A DNA stretch of 64,000 nt from RGIG7332 sp045580305 (GTDB lineage: Bacteria; Bacillota; Clostridia; Oscillospirales; JAAYXM01), in the NCBI GenBank assembly GCA_045580305.1, contig JAZNNQ010000027.1, positions 62,001 through 126,000 on the forward strand, in the 5' to 3' direction. The position numbers and the translations under genes were made by a program. This document shows, piece after piece, positions 52,209-61,050 of the stretch. The first letter of the stretch is position 1. Each line of letters starts with the position of its first letter. Below the pieces are notes generated by a model. That model searched no databases, had not been told where the DNA came from, and saw only the letters and a list, made by a program, of their open reading frames with translations.

Positions 52209-53027
52209 TTATAAACGATTTTTCATATACTCGCTTGGGATAATTCCCATAATTTTCTTAAAAGTCCTTGAAAATACAAGAGGCTCGTAGCCTACCGAAT
52301 GAGCAACCGTGGCAACCGATGCCTGAGGTAATTTAAGCAGGTCGCAAGCGGACTTTATGCGAAGGCGGGCCAAATATTCCTGGGGAGAAAGTCCGGTTTT
52401 TTCCTTGAAAATCTCATATAAATAACTGCGGTTCAGGCCGATGTTTTTTGCGATGGATTCAATTCGCAGTTCTTTTTCCATATAGTGCATATTCATATAA
52501 TAAATCGCGCGGGAAACATACTCGTCCTGCTGGAGCAGCTCCGCATCTGCAGAGGAGTTTTGCACATAAGAGAGCTCGGCAAAAAACTCGAAGATCTTAC
52601 CGGCGAGAAGAATGTCGCGGAAATTGCCGTGAGCGTCGGCGGTGTGGATCATTTCCTTAAAAAGAGCTGGGATGCGGCTTTCCTTACAACCGTGGATCAC
52701 CGGGTTTTCGGGGGTTATGTTTAATTTCGATAAAAACTCGTCCACGGTTTTGCCACTCAAATACAGCCAGGAAAAACACCAGGGATCATCCTCTACAACC
52801 TCGGTGCGAAGCTCACCGTCAAAGGAAATGATGCAGTCGCCCTTGCTAACATTGAATCTGTTGCCATTGATCTCAAAATAACCTTCGCCACAGTGACAAT
52901 ATTGAATTAAGGTTGAGCGAGTAAGTACGGGTCCAAACGACGCGTTGCCGAATGGAGCATCGTCTGCACCGCAGGAATTTACCGTAAGCGAAAAGGATGA
53001 AGCGTAAGGAAAACTGTAAAAATCCAT
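52209..53027 (-). CDS. AraC-family transcriptional regulator with cupin-like domain
   Basis: A 272-residue regulator. An N-terminal sugar-binding-type beta domain (about 25-110, with GEGYFEINGNRFNVSKGDCI) is followed by two helix-turn-helix motifs (LRIESIAKNIGLNRSYLYEI and VATVAHSVGYEPLVFSRTFK). The ATG at 53027 has AGGTGAT 8 bases upstream. It is divergent from a Gfo/Idh oxidoreductase gene and probably controls it; the inducer is unknown. Confidence 0.9.
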   Translation of the reverse strand: MDFYSFPYASSFSLTVNSCGADDAPFGNASFGPVLTRSTLIQYCHCGEGYFEINGNRFNVSKGDCIISFDGELRTEVVEDDPWCFSWLYLSGKTVDEFLSKLNITPENPVIHGCKESRIPALFKEMIHTADAHGNFRDILLAGKIFEFFAELSYVQNSSADAELLQQDEYVSRAIYYMNMHYMEKELRIESIAKNIGLNRSYLYEIFKEKTGLSPQEYLARLRIKSACDLLKLPQASVATVAHSVGYEPLVFSRTFKKIMGIIPSEYMKNRL

Positions 53028-53082
53028 TTTAACATCACCTAAAATACCCAACATTTAATATGGTGATGCTAACATAATGATA

Positions 53083-53111
53083 TTGTTTTGTCAAGGGGTG
53101 TATGCTATTCT
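53083..53111 (+). promoter_or_regulatory. Promoter for Gfo/Idh oxidoreductase gene
   Basis: TTGTTT (53083-53088), a 17-base spacer and TATTCT (53106-53111). It lies between the divergent AraC regulator and the oxidoreductase. Confidence 0.6.
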
Positions 53112-53134
53112 AACCTCACAAGGAGGTCGAGGTT

Positions 53135-54193
53135 ATGAAAAAATATAAGGTTGGTATGGTAGGCGTAGGTCGCGGCACCGCCTACGGTCATATTTTTGTC
53201 AATCATCCGGATACCGAGGTTTGCGCTCTATGCGATATGAATGAGGAGAGCCTTGAACAAAACGGAAAAGATTTCGGTATTGATGATAAGCATTTGTTCT
53301 TAAATTATGAGGATATGTTAAATGACGATGTGGATATTATCGTTTTAGGTACTCCAATTCCCTTGCACGCGGAGCAGACCATTAAAGGGCTTGAGGCGGG
53401 CAAGCACATCCTTTGCGAGGTGACCGCGTCTGATAATCTCAAGGACTGTCAGCGTATGGTGGATGCGGTAAGAGCGGCTAAAACCAAGTTCATGCTGGCT
53501 GAAAATTGCAACTATATGAATTTTGTTCTGGAGTGGGACAAGTACATAAAGGCAGGCAAGATAGGCACTCCCTTCTATGCCGAGGCGGACTATGTTCACG
53601 AAATAAGAGACAAGGTTGACGGTAAGTGGCGCGCAAATCGTGCACCGCTGCATTATTGCTCGCATAGTTTAGGGCCAATACTTAAATGGATGGATGACTA
53701 TGTTGTGCGCTGCACTGCATCGGGGAGTCAGTCCCGATCATTTGAGAATAAAACTATCGGCAACATCGATATGCAGGTTGGACTTTTTGAAACCGCAAAG
53801 GGTGCAACCATCAAGGTGCTGAGGAGTTCGGTTGCACTTCGCCACCCGTCCATCGGCGGATACAGCATTTACGGCACGGGCGGCTTCCTTGAGAGCAGCC
53901 GTGAAGGCTACGACGGCGTGGGTCTTCGCTATTTCAGCGACCTTGACCCGGATGCGGGTCGTAAGATTGCGATTTCATCCTCTGATATTGACGCACCCAA
54001 GGAGGCGCAGGAGGGTGGCCACGGCACAAGTGAGTATTACCTTGTGCGCGATTTCTTAAAGTGCATTGAGGAGGACACTACACCGCCCATTGATATTGTC
54101 CGCGCAATGGATATGACCGTTCCCGGTCTTATCGCACACGAGGCGGCAATGAAGGGCGGCGTCTGGCTGGATGTGCCGCGAATTACGGATTAA
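53135..54193 (+). CDS. Gfo/Idh/MocA-family oxidoreductase
   Basis: A 352-residue protein with an N-terminal Rossmann fold (VGMVGVGRGTAYGH) and a C-terminal GFO_IDH_MocA-type domain, typical of NAD(P)-dependent sugar or inositol dehydrogenases. The usual EKP catalytic segment after strand five reads CEVTASDN here, so the Lys is absent; activity may be altered. CAAGGAGGTCG is a strong ribosome site. It is divergent from an AraC regulator with a sugar-binding-type domain. Confidence 0.87.
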   Translation: MKKYKVGMVGVGRGTAYGHIFVNHPDTEVCALCDMNEESLEQNGKDFGIDDKHLFLNYEDMLNDDVDIIVLGTPIPLHAEQTIKGLEAGKHILCEVTASDNLKDCQRMVDAVRAAKTKFMLAENCNYMNFVLEWDKYIKAGKIGTPFYAEADYVHEIRDKVDGKWRANRAPLHYCSHSLGPILKWMDDYVVRCTASGSQSRSFENKTIGNIDMQVGLFETAKGATIKVLRSSVALRHPSIGGYSIYGTGGFLESSREGYDGVGLRYFSDLDPDAGRKIAISSSDIDAPKEAQEGGHGTSEYYLVRDFLKCIEEDTTPPIDIVRAMDMTVPGLIAHEAAMKGGVWLDVPRITD

Positions 54194-54196
54194 CGA

Positions 54197-54229
54197 CAAA
54201 AAGCTCTGTGCTTAGCACAGAGCTTTTCC
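54197..54229. terminator. Bidirectional terminator
   Basis: AAAAGCTCTGTGCT (54199-54212) pairs with AGCACAGAGCTTTT (54214-54227), between the converging oxidoreductase and psd genes. Confidence 0.88.
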
Positions 54230-55063
54230 TATTTCTTCGTTCATTTTAATCGGGGTTTCCAACCCGTTTCGGGTATTCTCGAAAAAGATTTGGGGGACTT
54301 CTATATTTTTTTCAACCAGGAGCACCACGGTGGAGCCGCCGTATAAGAACATACCTTTTTCCTCACCGCGAACTACTTTGCCCACACCCCGGTGGTTTTT
54401 GATTTTACCAACCAGCATAGCGCCGACCTCCATCTGGACGATTTTTCCCAGAGTCGCACTTTCCATAACCGTATATTCACGACAATTGCGGGTAAATACG
54501 GGGAGGGATGCGAGAGCTATGGGGCGCACTGTGTGGAGTTTCCCCGGGATAAAGATATTTTCGCCCTTGCTGCCGGTAACCGGGTAGCTATAGCGGTGAT
54601 AGTGATTTACACAAAGACGGAGAACTATACAAGTACCGCCGATAAATTTCTCGGCAAGTTCTTTGTTTTCAAGCATCTCAGACACTGAATACACGCTCTG
54701 TTTAATCGGGATTATTTCATCCCCGGTAATGGGATACGCGGAAAGCAGACCATCAGATGGGGAGATAAGCGAGGTGTCAGGTGCTGTAATAGGACGGAGA
54801 CCGTCCTTGATTTTGCGGACAAAACAGTCGTTAAAGCACTTAAAATTATCGCTTTCAAAATCTCTTAGGTCAATATTATTTTTCTCCACAAACGATTTTA
54901 TTAAAAAGCGGGAGAGTGAGGAGTCCATAAATTTACCGCACAAAATTGATATAGGACGGGAAATAAGAACTCTGAGTATCAGCCGGCCGAAAAAGTTATG
55001 GTATAAAAATTTAAGACCAAAACCATCCTTTTCCGGGGCAACACCTTTTCTGTAATCAGCCAT
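54212..55063 (-). CDS. psd: Phosphatidylserine decarboxylase
   Basis: A 283-residue proenzyme that decarboxylates phosphatidylserine to phosphatidylethanolamine. The self-cleavage site is GGST in LYGGSTVVLLVE; Ser at that site becomes the pyruvoyl group. Other family parts are FVRKIKDGLRPI, SPSDGLLSAYP and LRLCVNHYHRYSYP. It is the last gene of a four-gene lipid operon, right after the enzyme that supplies its substrate. Confidence 0.95.
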   Translation of the reverse strand: MADYRKGVAPEKDGFGLKFLYHNFFGRLILRVLISRPISILCGKFMDSSLSRFLIKSFVEKNNIDLRDFESDNFKCFNDCFVRKIKDGLRPITAPDTSLISPSDGLLSAYPITGDEIIPIKQSVYSVSEMLENKELAEKFIGGTCIVLRLCVNHYHRYSYPVTGSKGENIFIPGKLHTVRPIALASLPVFTRNCREYTVMESATLGKIVQMEVGAMLVGKIKNHRGVGKVVRGEEKGMFLYGGSTVVLLVEKNIEVPQIFFENTRNGLETPIKMNEEIGKALC

Positions 55064-55067
55064 AGTA

Positions 55068-55757
55068 TTACCTATTTAGAATGAAGATCGCAAGAGCGAT
55101 ACACTCAATAACACCAATACCTATCATAACCAGAATACCGCGCATACCAAACTTCGGCACATTGAACTTCAAAAGGAAGCACAGACCGGTTATGAGAAGG
55201 AAGGGCACATACAAGAAGGAAAGGTCCGCGGGAACAAGATACTGCAAGAGCATAATTGTGGGGAAGATAAGCGCGGAGTTTGTCACCGGAAGGCCGGTAT
55301 AAACCCTTCTTGAGCCACTTTCACTTTTCTGACGAAGCTCCTCGGTTACATTGAAGTGTGCAAGGCGGATCATAGCCGCGAGCACATAGAAAATCATAAT
55401 CAGCGCAAAGGGGAGTTTAATATACCAATAGTCGAAGTTAAGTTCAAAAAGCGAGAAGGTCTCGGCAAAAGGTGATACCCGGAGGCAAGCGATGCCGATA
55501 CATACGGGAAGCACGCCGAATGCCACTAAGTCAGAGAAGGAATCTATTTGTATACCAAAACTCTTTTCTGCATCGGTGCGGTTTCTTTTAGTGCGGGCAA
55601 CCCTGCCGTCAAAGGAGTCGAGAAGACCACAGAAAAGCAGGAAGAAAACGCCTAAATAAGGATGCCCTGCGCCGCTTAAGGACACAACAATGCCAATACA
55701 CGCGGAAATTAGCGACAAATATGTTAAAATTACCGTATAATTATAAACACCAATCAT
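55068..55757 (-). CDS. pssA: CDP-diacylglycerol-serine O-phosphatidyltransferase
   Basis: A 229-residue membrane CDP-alcohol phosphatidyltransferase making phosphatidylserine. The catalytic DG-x2-AR-xn-G-x3-D-x3-D motif is visible as DGRVARTKRNRTDAEKSFG followed by IQIDSFSD; the spacer is slightly longer than the common form. Several helices follow. Start with AAAGGGGT 8 bases upstream. It precedes psd by 4 bases, giving the two-step route to phosphatidylethanolamine. Confidence 0.94.
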   Translation of the reverse strand: MIGVYNYTVILTYLSLISACIGIVVSLSGAGHPYLGVFFLLFCGLLDSFDGRVARTKRNRTDAEKSFGIQIDSFSDLVAFGVLPVCIGIACLRVSPFAETFSLFELNFDYWYIKLPFALIMIFYVLAAMIRLAHFNVTEELRQKSESGSRRVYTGLPVTNSALIFPTIMLLQYLVPADLSFLYVPFLLITGLCFLLKFNVPKFGMRGILVMIGIGVIECIALAIFILNR

Positions 55758-55774
55758 ATCTGAAACCCCTTTTT

Positions 55775-56845
55775 CTATTTCTTATCCCTTTTTTTAAGCG
55801 CCCTGTAACCCAAAAGAGTAATAAGACCGCATATTATAACACAAATGTAGAATGAAAATGAGCGGGAAACAAGCTCTAAACTGACAGCGCTCGTTTCGCT
55901 CATAATCGCGCCAAAACCGTCTAACATAAGGTAATCGGAAACACCTATTGCACCGGGGATTGGGATGGAGTTTGAGCCCAACACCACATAACCCTGAAGC
56001 GCAAATAAATCAAACGCCTTTGAGGGACTTCCGCCGGAAGCTAGATAGGTAAACATTGTGACAGCGATTTGCGAGATGCGCTGAAGCAAATTGAAAACAA
56101 AAGTAAAAATAAGCGTTTTGGAGTGGCCGGAAAGAAGCTTTGAATACTCACGATATGAGTTCATATATGCATTAAGCTTTTCCTGGCGAGCATCTTCGTT
56201 CTTTAAAATCCTAACCTTGCACAGCAGGTGTAAGCCACCGCGACAAATTTTGTGAAGCAGCTTATCGTGTCGCAAGAGAAGGAAAAAGAACAAAGCGAGT
56301 GCCAATTGAACAACCGCACCGATTATAATGAGCAGTTGTGAGAAACCGCTGAAGGTCGCGAAGGTTGAAGGAAAGAATACAAAGCAGAAAAGACCGATAG
56401 CGATAATGGCCAGAATATACATAAGAAGATTTGCAAGCAAAATTACGGTTACCACCATAGGCGGGATATTATCCTTAACCATAAAGTAGGCACTCACCGG
56501 CTGACCGCCTGTGGCAGACGGGGTGATTGCGGAAAAGTAAATGTCGCCTGTTGAATATAAAATTCCACGATGCAGCGATTGCTTGTACCCGAAGGCGCGA
56601 CACAGAAGCAGAAGAGCGAAAGCCTCAAAAACAATAAAGCCAAGCATCGAAATAAAGGAAATCACAAGCCATAAGGGGTCGGAACTTTTCAAAAAATCGA
56701 CAAAGCGGGAAATGGAAAACTCACGACTTTGTTGCATGACAACAAAGATGCTGAGTGCGGCAATGAATACAAAAAGTACCGACCAAAGCACCTGCTTGCG
56801 GGCGTATGTTTTTGGGGACTCATGCTTTTTGTTTCCAGAAATCAT
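55775..56845 (-). CDS. Flippase-like membrane protein (MprF N-terminal type)
   Basis: A 356-residue multi-helix protein of the lysylphosphatidylglycerol synthase TM-region/UPF0104 family. Typical segments are AITPSATGGQPVSAYFM and LGSNSIPIPGAIGVSDYLML. The catalytic domain that adds amino acids to lipids in full MprF is absent, so it is probably a lipid or polyprenyl-lipid translocase. Its ATG overlaps the PAP2 stop by 4 bases. Confidence 0.87.
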   Translation of the reverse strand: MISGNKKHESPKTYARKQVLWSVLFVFIAALSIFVVMQQSREFSISRFVDFLKSSDPLWLVISFISMLGFIVFEAFALLLLCRAFGYKQSLHRGILYSTGDIYFSAITPSATGGQPVSAYFMVKDNIPPMVVTVILLANLLMYILAIIAIGLFCFVFFPSTFATFSGFSQLLIIIGAVVQLALALFFFLLLRHDKLLHKICRGGLHLLCKVRILKNEDARQEKLNAYMNSYREYSKLLSGHSKTLIFTFVFNLLQRISQIAVTMFTYLASGGSPSKAFDLFALQGYVVLGSNSIPIPGAIGVSDYLMLDGFGAIMSETSAVSLELVSRSFSFYICVIICGLITLLGYRALKKRDKK

Positions 56846-57537
56846 AATAAAATATCCTCATTAGCGCACTCCTTTTGAACCGAGGCCGGCTCAAATTTAT
56901 AGAAAACGCGCCATAATTTAAACCGTTTGGATAAGAACCAACCGATTTCAAGAACGGCAATTCCTGCTAAAATATCCACCACAAAATGTTGCTTGACCAA
57001 TACGGTGGAGGCGAAAACAAGAAGGGTAAACACAAACTGCGCGGGGGCATACCAACGGGGAGCGTCCTTTACCATACAAGCCGCCCTAAAGCAAAGCCAA
57101 CTCTCAACACAGTGGATTGAGGGCAACAATGAAGTAGGCGTATCGAGATAATAGATAAGGCGGGTCACATGATCCCAAAAGCCGTTACCGGTAACCTCGG
57201 GTCGTACAATTGTTGCAGGGAAAACCAGGAAAAGAACAAAGCAAAACACCTTCGCAATAAGGTCGGCGGTAACCATATGATAATACCCACCGCGGCCAAG
57301 GCGAGTGTGGTAAACATAGTTCCAGACCCACTGGACATACGCCAGAACATAAAAAAGCATAAACCAAGGCACAAAGGGGATGATTTCATCCAAGCGGGTT
57401 GTGAAATCATAGTGGTTGGCGTTTAGCGTGAGAAACTTAGTTCCCGTATATGCGATGAGATTAAATATAATTATAAAAATGACCGGAATATATGCAAATT
57501 TAGGAAAAAATTTACCGTTGTTATCTTTAAGTTTCAT
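56842..57537 (-). CDS. PAP2-superfamily lipid phosphatase
   Basis: About 231 residues with six helices. Motif two, LPSIHCVESW, and motif three, VKQHFVVDILAG, supply the two catalytic histidines and Asp of PAP2 phosphatases; motif one is weak. It resembles the PAP2_3 group (inositolphosphoryl-transferase-like). The start is uncertain: in-frame ATG codons lie at 57537, 57549 and 57570 and none has a strong ribosome site. It leads the lipid operon. Confidence 0.85.
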   Translation of the reverse strand: MKLKDNNGKFFPKFAYIPVIFIIIFNLIAYTGTKFLTLNANHYDFTTRLDEIIPFVPWFMLFYVLAYVQWVWNYVYHTRLGRGGYYHMVTADLIAKVFCFVLFLVFPATIVRPEVTGNGFWDHVTRLIYYLDTPTSLLPSIHCVESWLCFRAACMVKDAPRWYAPAQFVFTLLVFASTVLVKQHFVVDILAGIAVLEIGWFLSKRFKLWRVFYKFEPASVQKECANEDILL

Positions 57538-57608
57538 AAAAAAACCCATTTCATCAAAGTGGAATACCATTTATGAAATTATACCATATTTGCATAGATA
57601 AGTAAAGA

Positions 57609-57639
57609 CAAAAAAACAAGGGGCATTGCCCCTTGTTCT
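57609..57639 (-). terminator. Terminator after FGGY kinase
   Basis: AACAAGGGGC (57615-57624) pairs with GCCCCTTGTT (57628-57637), loop ATT, with a T run on the minus strand. Confidence 0.87.
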
Positions 57640-59112
57640 TTATTTCGTATAAAATTTGCGTAAAGCACAGTAAAGTTCGTACTTTTTGTTATAGATCTCA
57701 GCCTTTCCCGGATCAGGAAGGTAAGATTTACCATAGCGAAGGAAGTGCTTTGCCACATCAAAAACAGGAAGGCCTTTCGTCGCCGCAAAGCCTAAAATCG
57801 CACTGCCCATAGCGCCGGTTTCATCCGCTAAAACAGGAATGATCTCGCAACCTAAAATATCCGCCTTGATCTGAAGCCAGGGTGCGCTTTTCGCACCGCC
57901 GCCGCAGGCAAAAAGTCGATCAAGCTTAATGCCGCCACCACTTAACTTTTCCTGGTTATAGCGCATTTCAAGGGTTATACCCTCCAGTACTGCACGGTAA
58001 ATGTCAGAAAGACGGGTGCTTGTGGTAAGACCCGCTATAAGGCCGGTTGCGGAAGCATCTACATCGGGGGTGCCGCCCATACCTTGCAGGAAAGGGAGCA
58101 CCATAAGATCCGACGGAGTGTCCGGACAGGTATCGTCCAAATATGCATAAATACTCTTGTCTGCACTTTTTGCACCATCCAGCAGGGCAGCCTCAAAGCA
58201 GTCCCTGAACCATCTGACGACCGAGCCGGCGGAGATATTATAAGCGTATGTAACATAGCCGGAATTATTGAGATATGGAACCGAGGCAAAATGATTTGCA
58301 TAAAATTCGTGATTTTCCGGTATATCAGAGAAAAGCGGAGTTATGCACTCGCAAGTGCCCGAGGTGTCCACTGCGTCACCGGGATTTAAAACACCGGCAC
58401 CCAGCGCATTTACGATCTGGTCGTGGCCGCCGATGACGATGGATGTATCTTCGTTTAAGCCAAGTTCACGGGCAAGGTCGGGTAAAATTTTCCCGATAAC
58501 CGAGCCGGTTTTGACAACTTCGGGAAGCTCATCTTTTAAAATGCCCGTTTTTTGGAGCAGTTCATCGGACCAACACCTGTTTTTAACATCAAAAAGAAGA
58601 CTGCGACAAGCAAGAGAAACATCTGTTGCGGTCTCACCGGATAAGATGTAGGTGATGTAGGTTGCCACAAAAAGGAACTTCCATATGGATTTATCCGCAA
58701 TTTCCTTGGTATAGAGCATATTGGCAAGGGAGAAGGAGGGGTCGGGCAGGACTTTTGCAATTTCTACAAAGGTATCATCGCCGATTTTTTCCACAAGCTT
58801 TGAAAAAGCGGAGGAGTCGTGATTGCCGTAGTAGAGCAGAATATCGCCAACGGGCGTACCATCCTCGTACAGTGCGACAAAAGATTCGCCAAAGGAAGCA
58901 ACCGTGATGGCGCAGACCTCTTTCGGTGGGATTTTCTTAAGACACTCTTTGAGTACAAAAAGTACGCTGTTCCTCAAAACTTCAGCGGGCAGAGTGGTAG
59001 TGCCCGAAGGAAGATTATACTCGGTATATGCTTTCGCGTGCTGGATACCGTCTGAGGTAAATGCAACGCATTTACAGCCGGTACCGCCTATATCAATACC
59101 AAGGCTATACAT
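57640..59112 (-). CDS. FGGY-family carbohydrate kinase
   Basis: A 490-residue sugar kinase. ATP-binding start YSLGIDIGGTGCKCVAF, the catalytic Asp in IVIGGHDQIVNALGAG, and FACGGGAKSAPWLQIKADIL with the typical C-terminal adenosine loop. FGGY kinases phosphorylate xylulose, fuculose, rhamnulose, glycerol and others; the substrate is not clear. Its ATG shares one base with the stop of the aldolase gene, so both are translated together. It ends the PocR-aldolase-kinase operon. Confidence 0.9.
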   Translation of the reverse strand: MYSLGIDIGGTGCKCVAFTSDGIQHAKAYTEYNLPSGTTTLPAEVLRNSVLFVLKECLKKIPPKEVCAITVASFGESFVALYEDGTPVGDILLYYGNHDSSAFSKLVEKIGDDTFVEIAKVLPDPSFSLANMLYTKEIADKSIWKFLFVATYITYILSGETATDVSLACRSLLFDVKNRCWSDELLQKTGILKDELPEVVKTGSVIGKILPDLARELGLNEDTSIVIGGHDQIVNALGAGVLNPGDAVDTSGTCECITPLFSDIPENHEFYANHFASVPYLNNSGYVTYAYNISAGSVVRWFRDCFEAALLDGAKSADKSIYAYLDDTCPDTPSDLMVLPFLQGMGGTPDVDASATGLIAGLTTSTRLSDIYRAVLEGITLEMRYNQEKLSGGGIKLDRLFACGGGAKSAPWLQIKADILGCEIIPVLADETGAMGSAILGFAATKGLPVFDVAKHFLRYGKSYLPDPGKAEIYNKKYELYCALRKFYTK

Positions 59113-60026
59113 TAGCGAACCTCCAATTTGGAGTGGTTTCCGGTTGTGTGTAAGAAGTCGTGAATTACCCAGCGGGTGCGCTCGTAAACCTTCTGCTGAG
59201 CATATGCGATGTCGCCGGGCTTTTCTTCGATTGCAAACTCATAGGGCTGGCGGATCTCGGTACCTACATTGATCTTTGCGATACCGTTTGCGATAGCCTC
59301 TAAAATATAACTCTGCTTAATGCCACTGCCGCCGTGGAGAACAAGGGGCATACCGCCGGTTGCCTTAAATAAGGTAGCAATATGCTCTATGTCAAGGCGC
59401 GCCTCAGGCTTCTTTAAATGCTTGGTGGAGGATGCAATAGCGCCGTGGAAGCTGCCTGCCGCAACGCTTAACCAGTCACAGCCGGATTCTTTTGCAAAAC
59501 GGGTAGCCTCTTCGGGTACGGTAAAGCCCTTCTTGGATGTGAAAAGTTCCTCATAGCTTAAGCCGATACCGCTGCCCTCGTGACCGGAAACCGCGCCAAG
59601 CTCTGCCTCAACTGCTGCACCGAAGGAATGAGCAAGCTCTGCTGCCTTTGCGGTGGTTGCGATGTTTTCATTAAGGGATAAGCGTGAGCCGTCAACCATA
59701 ACCGACTGATAACCGGCATCCAGTGCACGCTTTAAAATCTCGATATAGTCAACCTTAAGCTGATCTTCATCGATTGCGGGAACATGGTCTAAGTGAAGTA
59801 AGGTGTAGCCGTCCTTGCAGTGCTTAAAGTACTCTTTTGCAACCGCTTCAGGACTCTGTGACTCGAATTTTTCCCACTCGAGGCGAGCAACCTGCACCAT
59901 AGCGATACTGTCCTCGTCCTTAATAGCCTGGGTAACAGGCTCTACCATAGGAAGATAAGGGATATTGAATGCGGGGATAATTGTGCGGGCATCCAGCGCC
60001 GCGCGAACTACATCTGCTGATTTCAT
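59112..60026 (-). CDS. Class II fructose-bisphosphate-type aldolase
   Basis: A 304-residue zinc aldolase of the FbaA/GatY/KbaY group, which cleaves ketose phosphates to dihydroxyacetone phosphate and an aldehyde. Visible: AFNIPYLPMVEPV, the metal and catalytic LLHLDHVP, VMVDGSRLSLNENI, EAELGAVSGHEG, SFHGAIAS and the metal His in LHGGSGI, then KINVGTEI. GGGAGG upstream lies inside the PocR regulator's 3' end. The genes around it suggest a sugar other than fructose. Confidence 0.93.
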   Translation of the reverse strand: MKSADVVRAALDARTIIPAFNIPYLPMVEPVTQAIKDEDSIAMVQVARLEWEKFESQSPEAVAKEYFKHCKDGYTLLHLDHVPAIDEDQLKVDYIEILKRALDAGYQSVMVDGSRLSLNENIATTAKAAELAHSFGAAVEAELGAVSGHEGSGIGLSYEELFTSKKGFTVPEEATRFAKESGCDWLSVAAGSFHGAIASSTKHLKKPEARLDIEHIATLFKATGGMPLVLHGGSGIKQSYILEAIANGIAKINVGTEIRQPYEFAIEEKPGDIAYAQQKVYERTRWVIHDFLHTTGNHSKLEVR

Positions 60027-60027
60027 A

Positions 60028-60876
60028 TTAAAAACCTCCCAAATTATATTTCTGTGTTAAGCGGCGATATGAGGTCGCCGATTTACCTTGTAATTGTTGG
60101 AATATGCGCGAAAAATGACCATAGTCGGAGAAACCCACCGCATAGGCTATGGCACTTACCGACATATCCGTGTCCCGTAGCATTTTACAAGCGTGTGCTA
60201 TGCGCTGATTTCTGATATAGGCGGCGATACTGCAACCTAAATATTCATTGGCGATGCTGTAAAGGCGAGTTCGCTTAATATGAAACTCAGCACAAATGTC
60301 GTTTACCGTGATATTTTTATCCAAATTTGCCTCAATAAAGCTGTCCATATGGCGGATAAACTCACTTTTTGCAGGGGTTACCCACTGGTTGGACATAAGA
60401 TAGGAAACCAGTGCCTTTAATATGGTGATGGTAGCTTCAAGCTCGGCAGAGGTTTTGACGGGAATAGCATCGATGGCCGCGTGAATACCGGGGAAATCAT
60501 CCTCGCTTAACTGACGGTGAAGCTCCTCGCGGGTGAGCTTTGCGCCTTCCTGCATAAGCACCTGGCCGAACATCACAAAGCCTAAAATTCCATTGGTGTC
60601 ATATATGGGAACGATCGCCTCGGAAAGACCCATATGACAGCGATAGTGCACGATCTGCTTCGCCTTGGAGCACAATTGAAAGTTAGCGTAGTCACAGTCG
60701 GAACAGCGCTGTTCAAGCGCCTCATCCTGTTCAATAAGTGTGCAGAACTCACTTTTTGATTCGGGGTAGGCAAGCAGTATCTGCCCCTGATTATCGAACA
60801 AAACAATTCTTATATTGGTAAGCGTGTGAAAATCGCGAAAAGCTTTATACAAATTTGATGTGTTTATATTAAGCAT
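60028..60876 (-). CDS. PocR-domain AraC-family regulator
   Basis: A 282-residue regulator. The N-terminal PocR-type ligand domain (about 1-160) contains a cysteine cluster (CTLIEQDEALEQRCSDCDYA, FQLCSKAK and HYRCHMG), as seen in sensors of propanediol or similar small compounds. The C-terminal AraC domain has NITVNDICAEFHIKRTRLYS and VSAIAYAVGFSDYGHFSRIF. It is the first gene of the aldolase-kinase operon and divergent from the epimerase-isomerase genes, so it probably regulates both arms. Confidence 0.9.
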   Translation of the reverse strand: MLNINTSNLYKAFRDFHTLTNIRIVLFDNQGQILLAYPESKSEFCTLIEQDEALEQRCSDCDYANFQLCSKAKQIVHYRCHMGLSEAIVPIYDTNGILGFVMFGQVLMQEGAKLTREELHRQLSEDDFPGIHAAIDAIPVKTSAELEATITILKALVSYLMSNQWVTPAKSEFIRHMDSFIEANLDKNITVNDICAEFHIKRTRLYSIANEYLGCSIAAYIRNQRIAHACKMLRDTDMSVSAIAYAVGFSDYGHFSRIFQQLQGKSATSYRRLTQKYNLGGF

Positions 60877-61050
60877 TATTCATCACCAATTTTGAGTTTA
60901 GCACGAGAAAAAGCTTTTTTCAATAGATTTTTACAAAAATTATAATAAATTTATTCGATTTTGAACAAATGTTACACAAAACGGATAAATATACCTTTTA
61001 TGCTGAACAGATAATAAATATAATGTAAGTATAAAGGAAGGTGGGAGAAT
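60877..61050. promoter_or_regulatory. Divergent control region of sugar locus
   Basis: A 174-bp AT-rich gap between the PocR regulator and the epimerase. A possible plus-strand promoter is TTGAAC (60961-60966), 17 bases, GATAAA. TATAAT at 61019-61024 is another candidate -10 element without a good -35. AAGGAAGGTGGG precedes the epimerase start. No clear operator was found. Confidence 0.4.
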
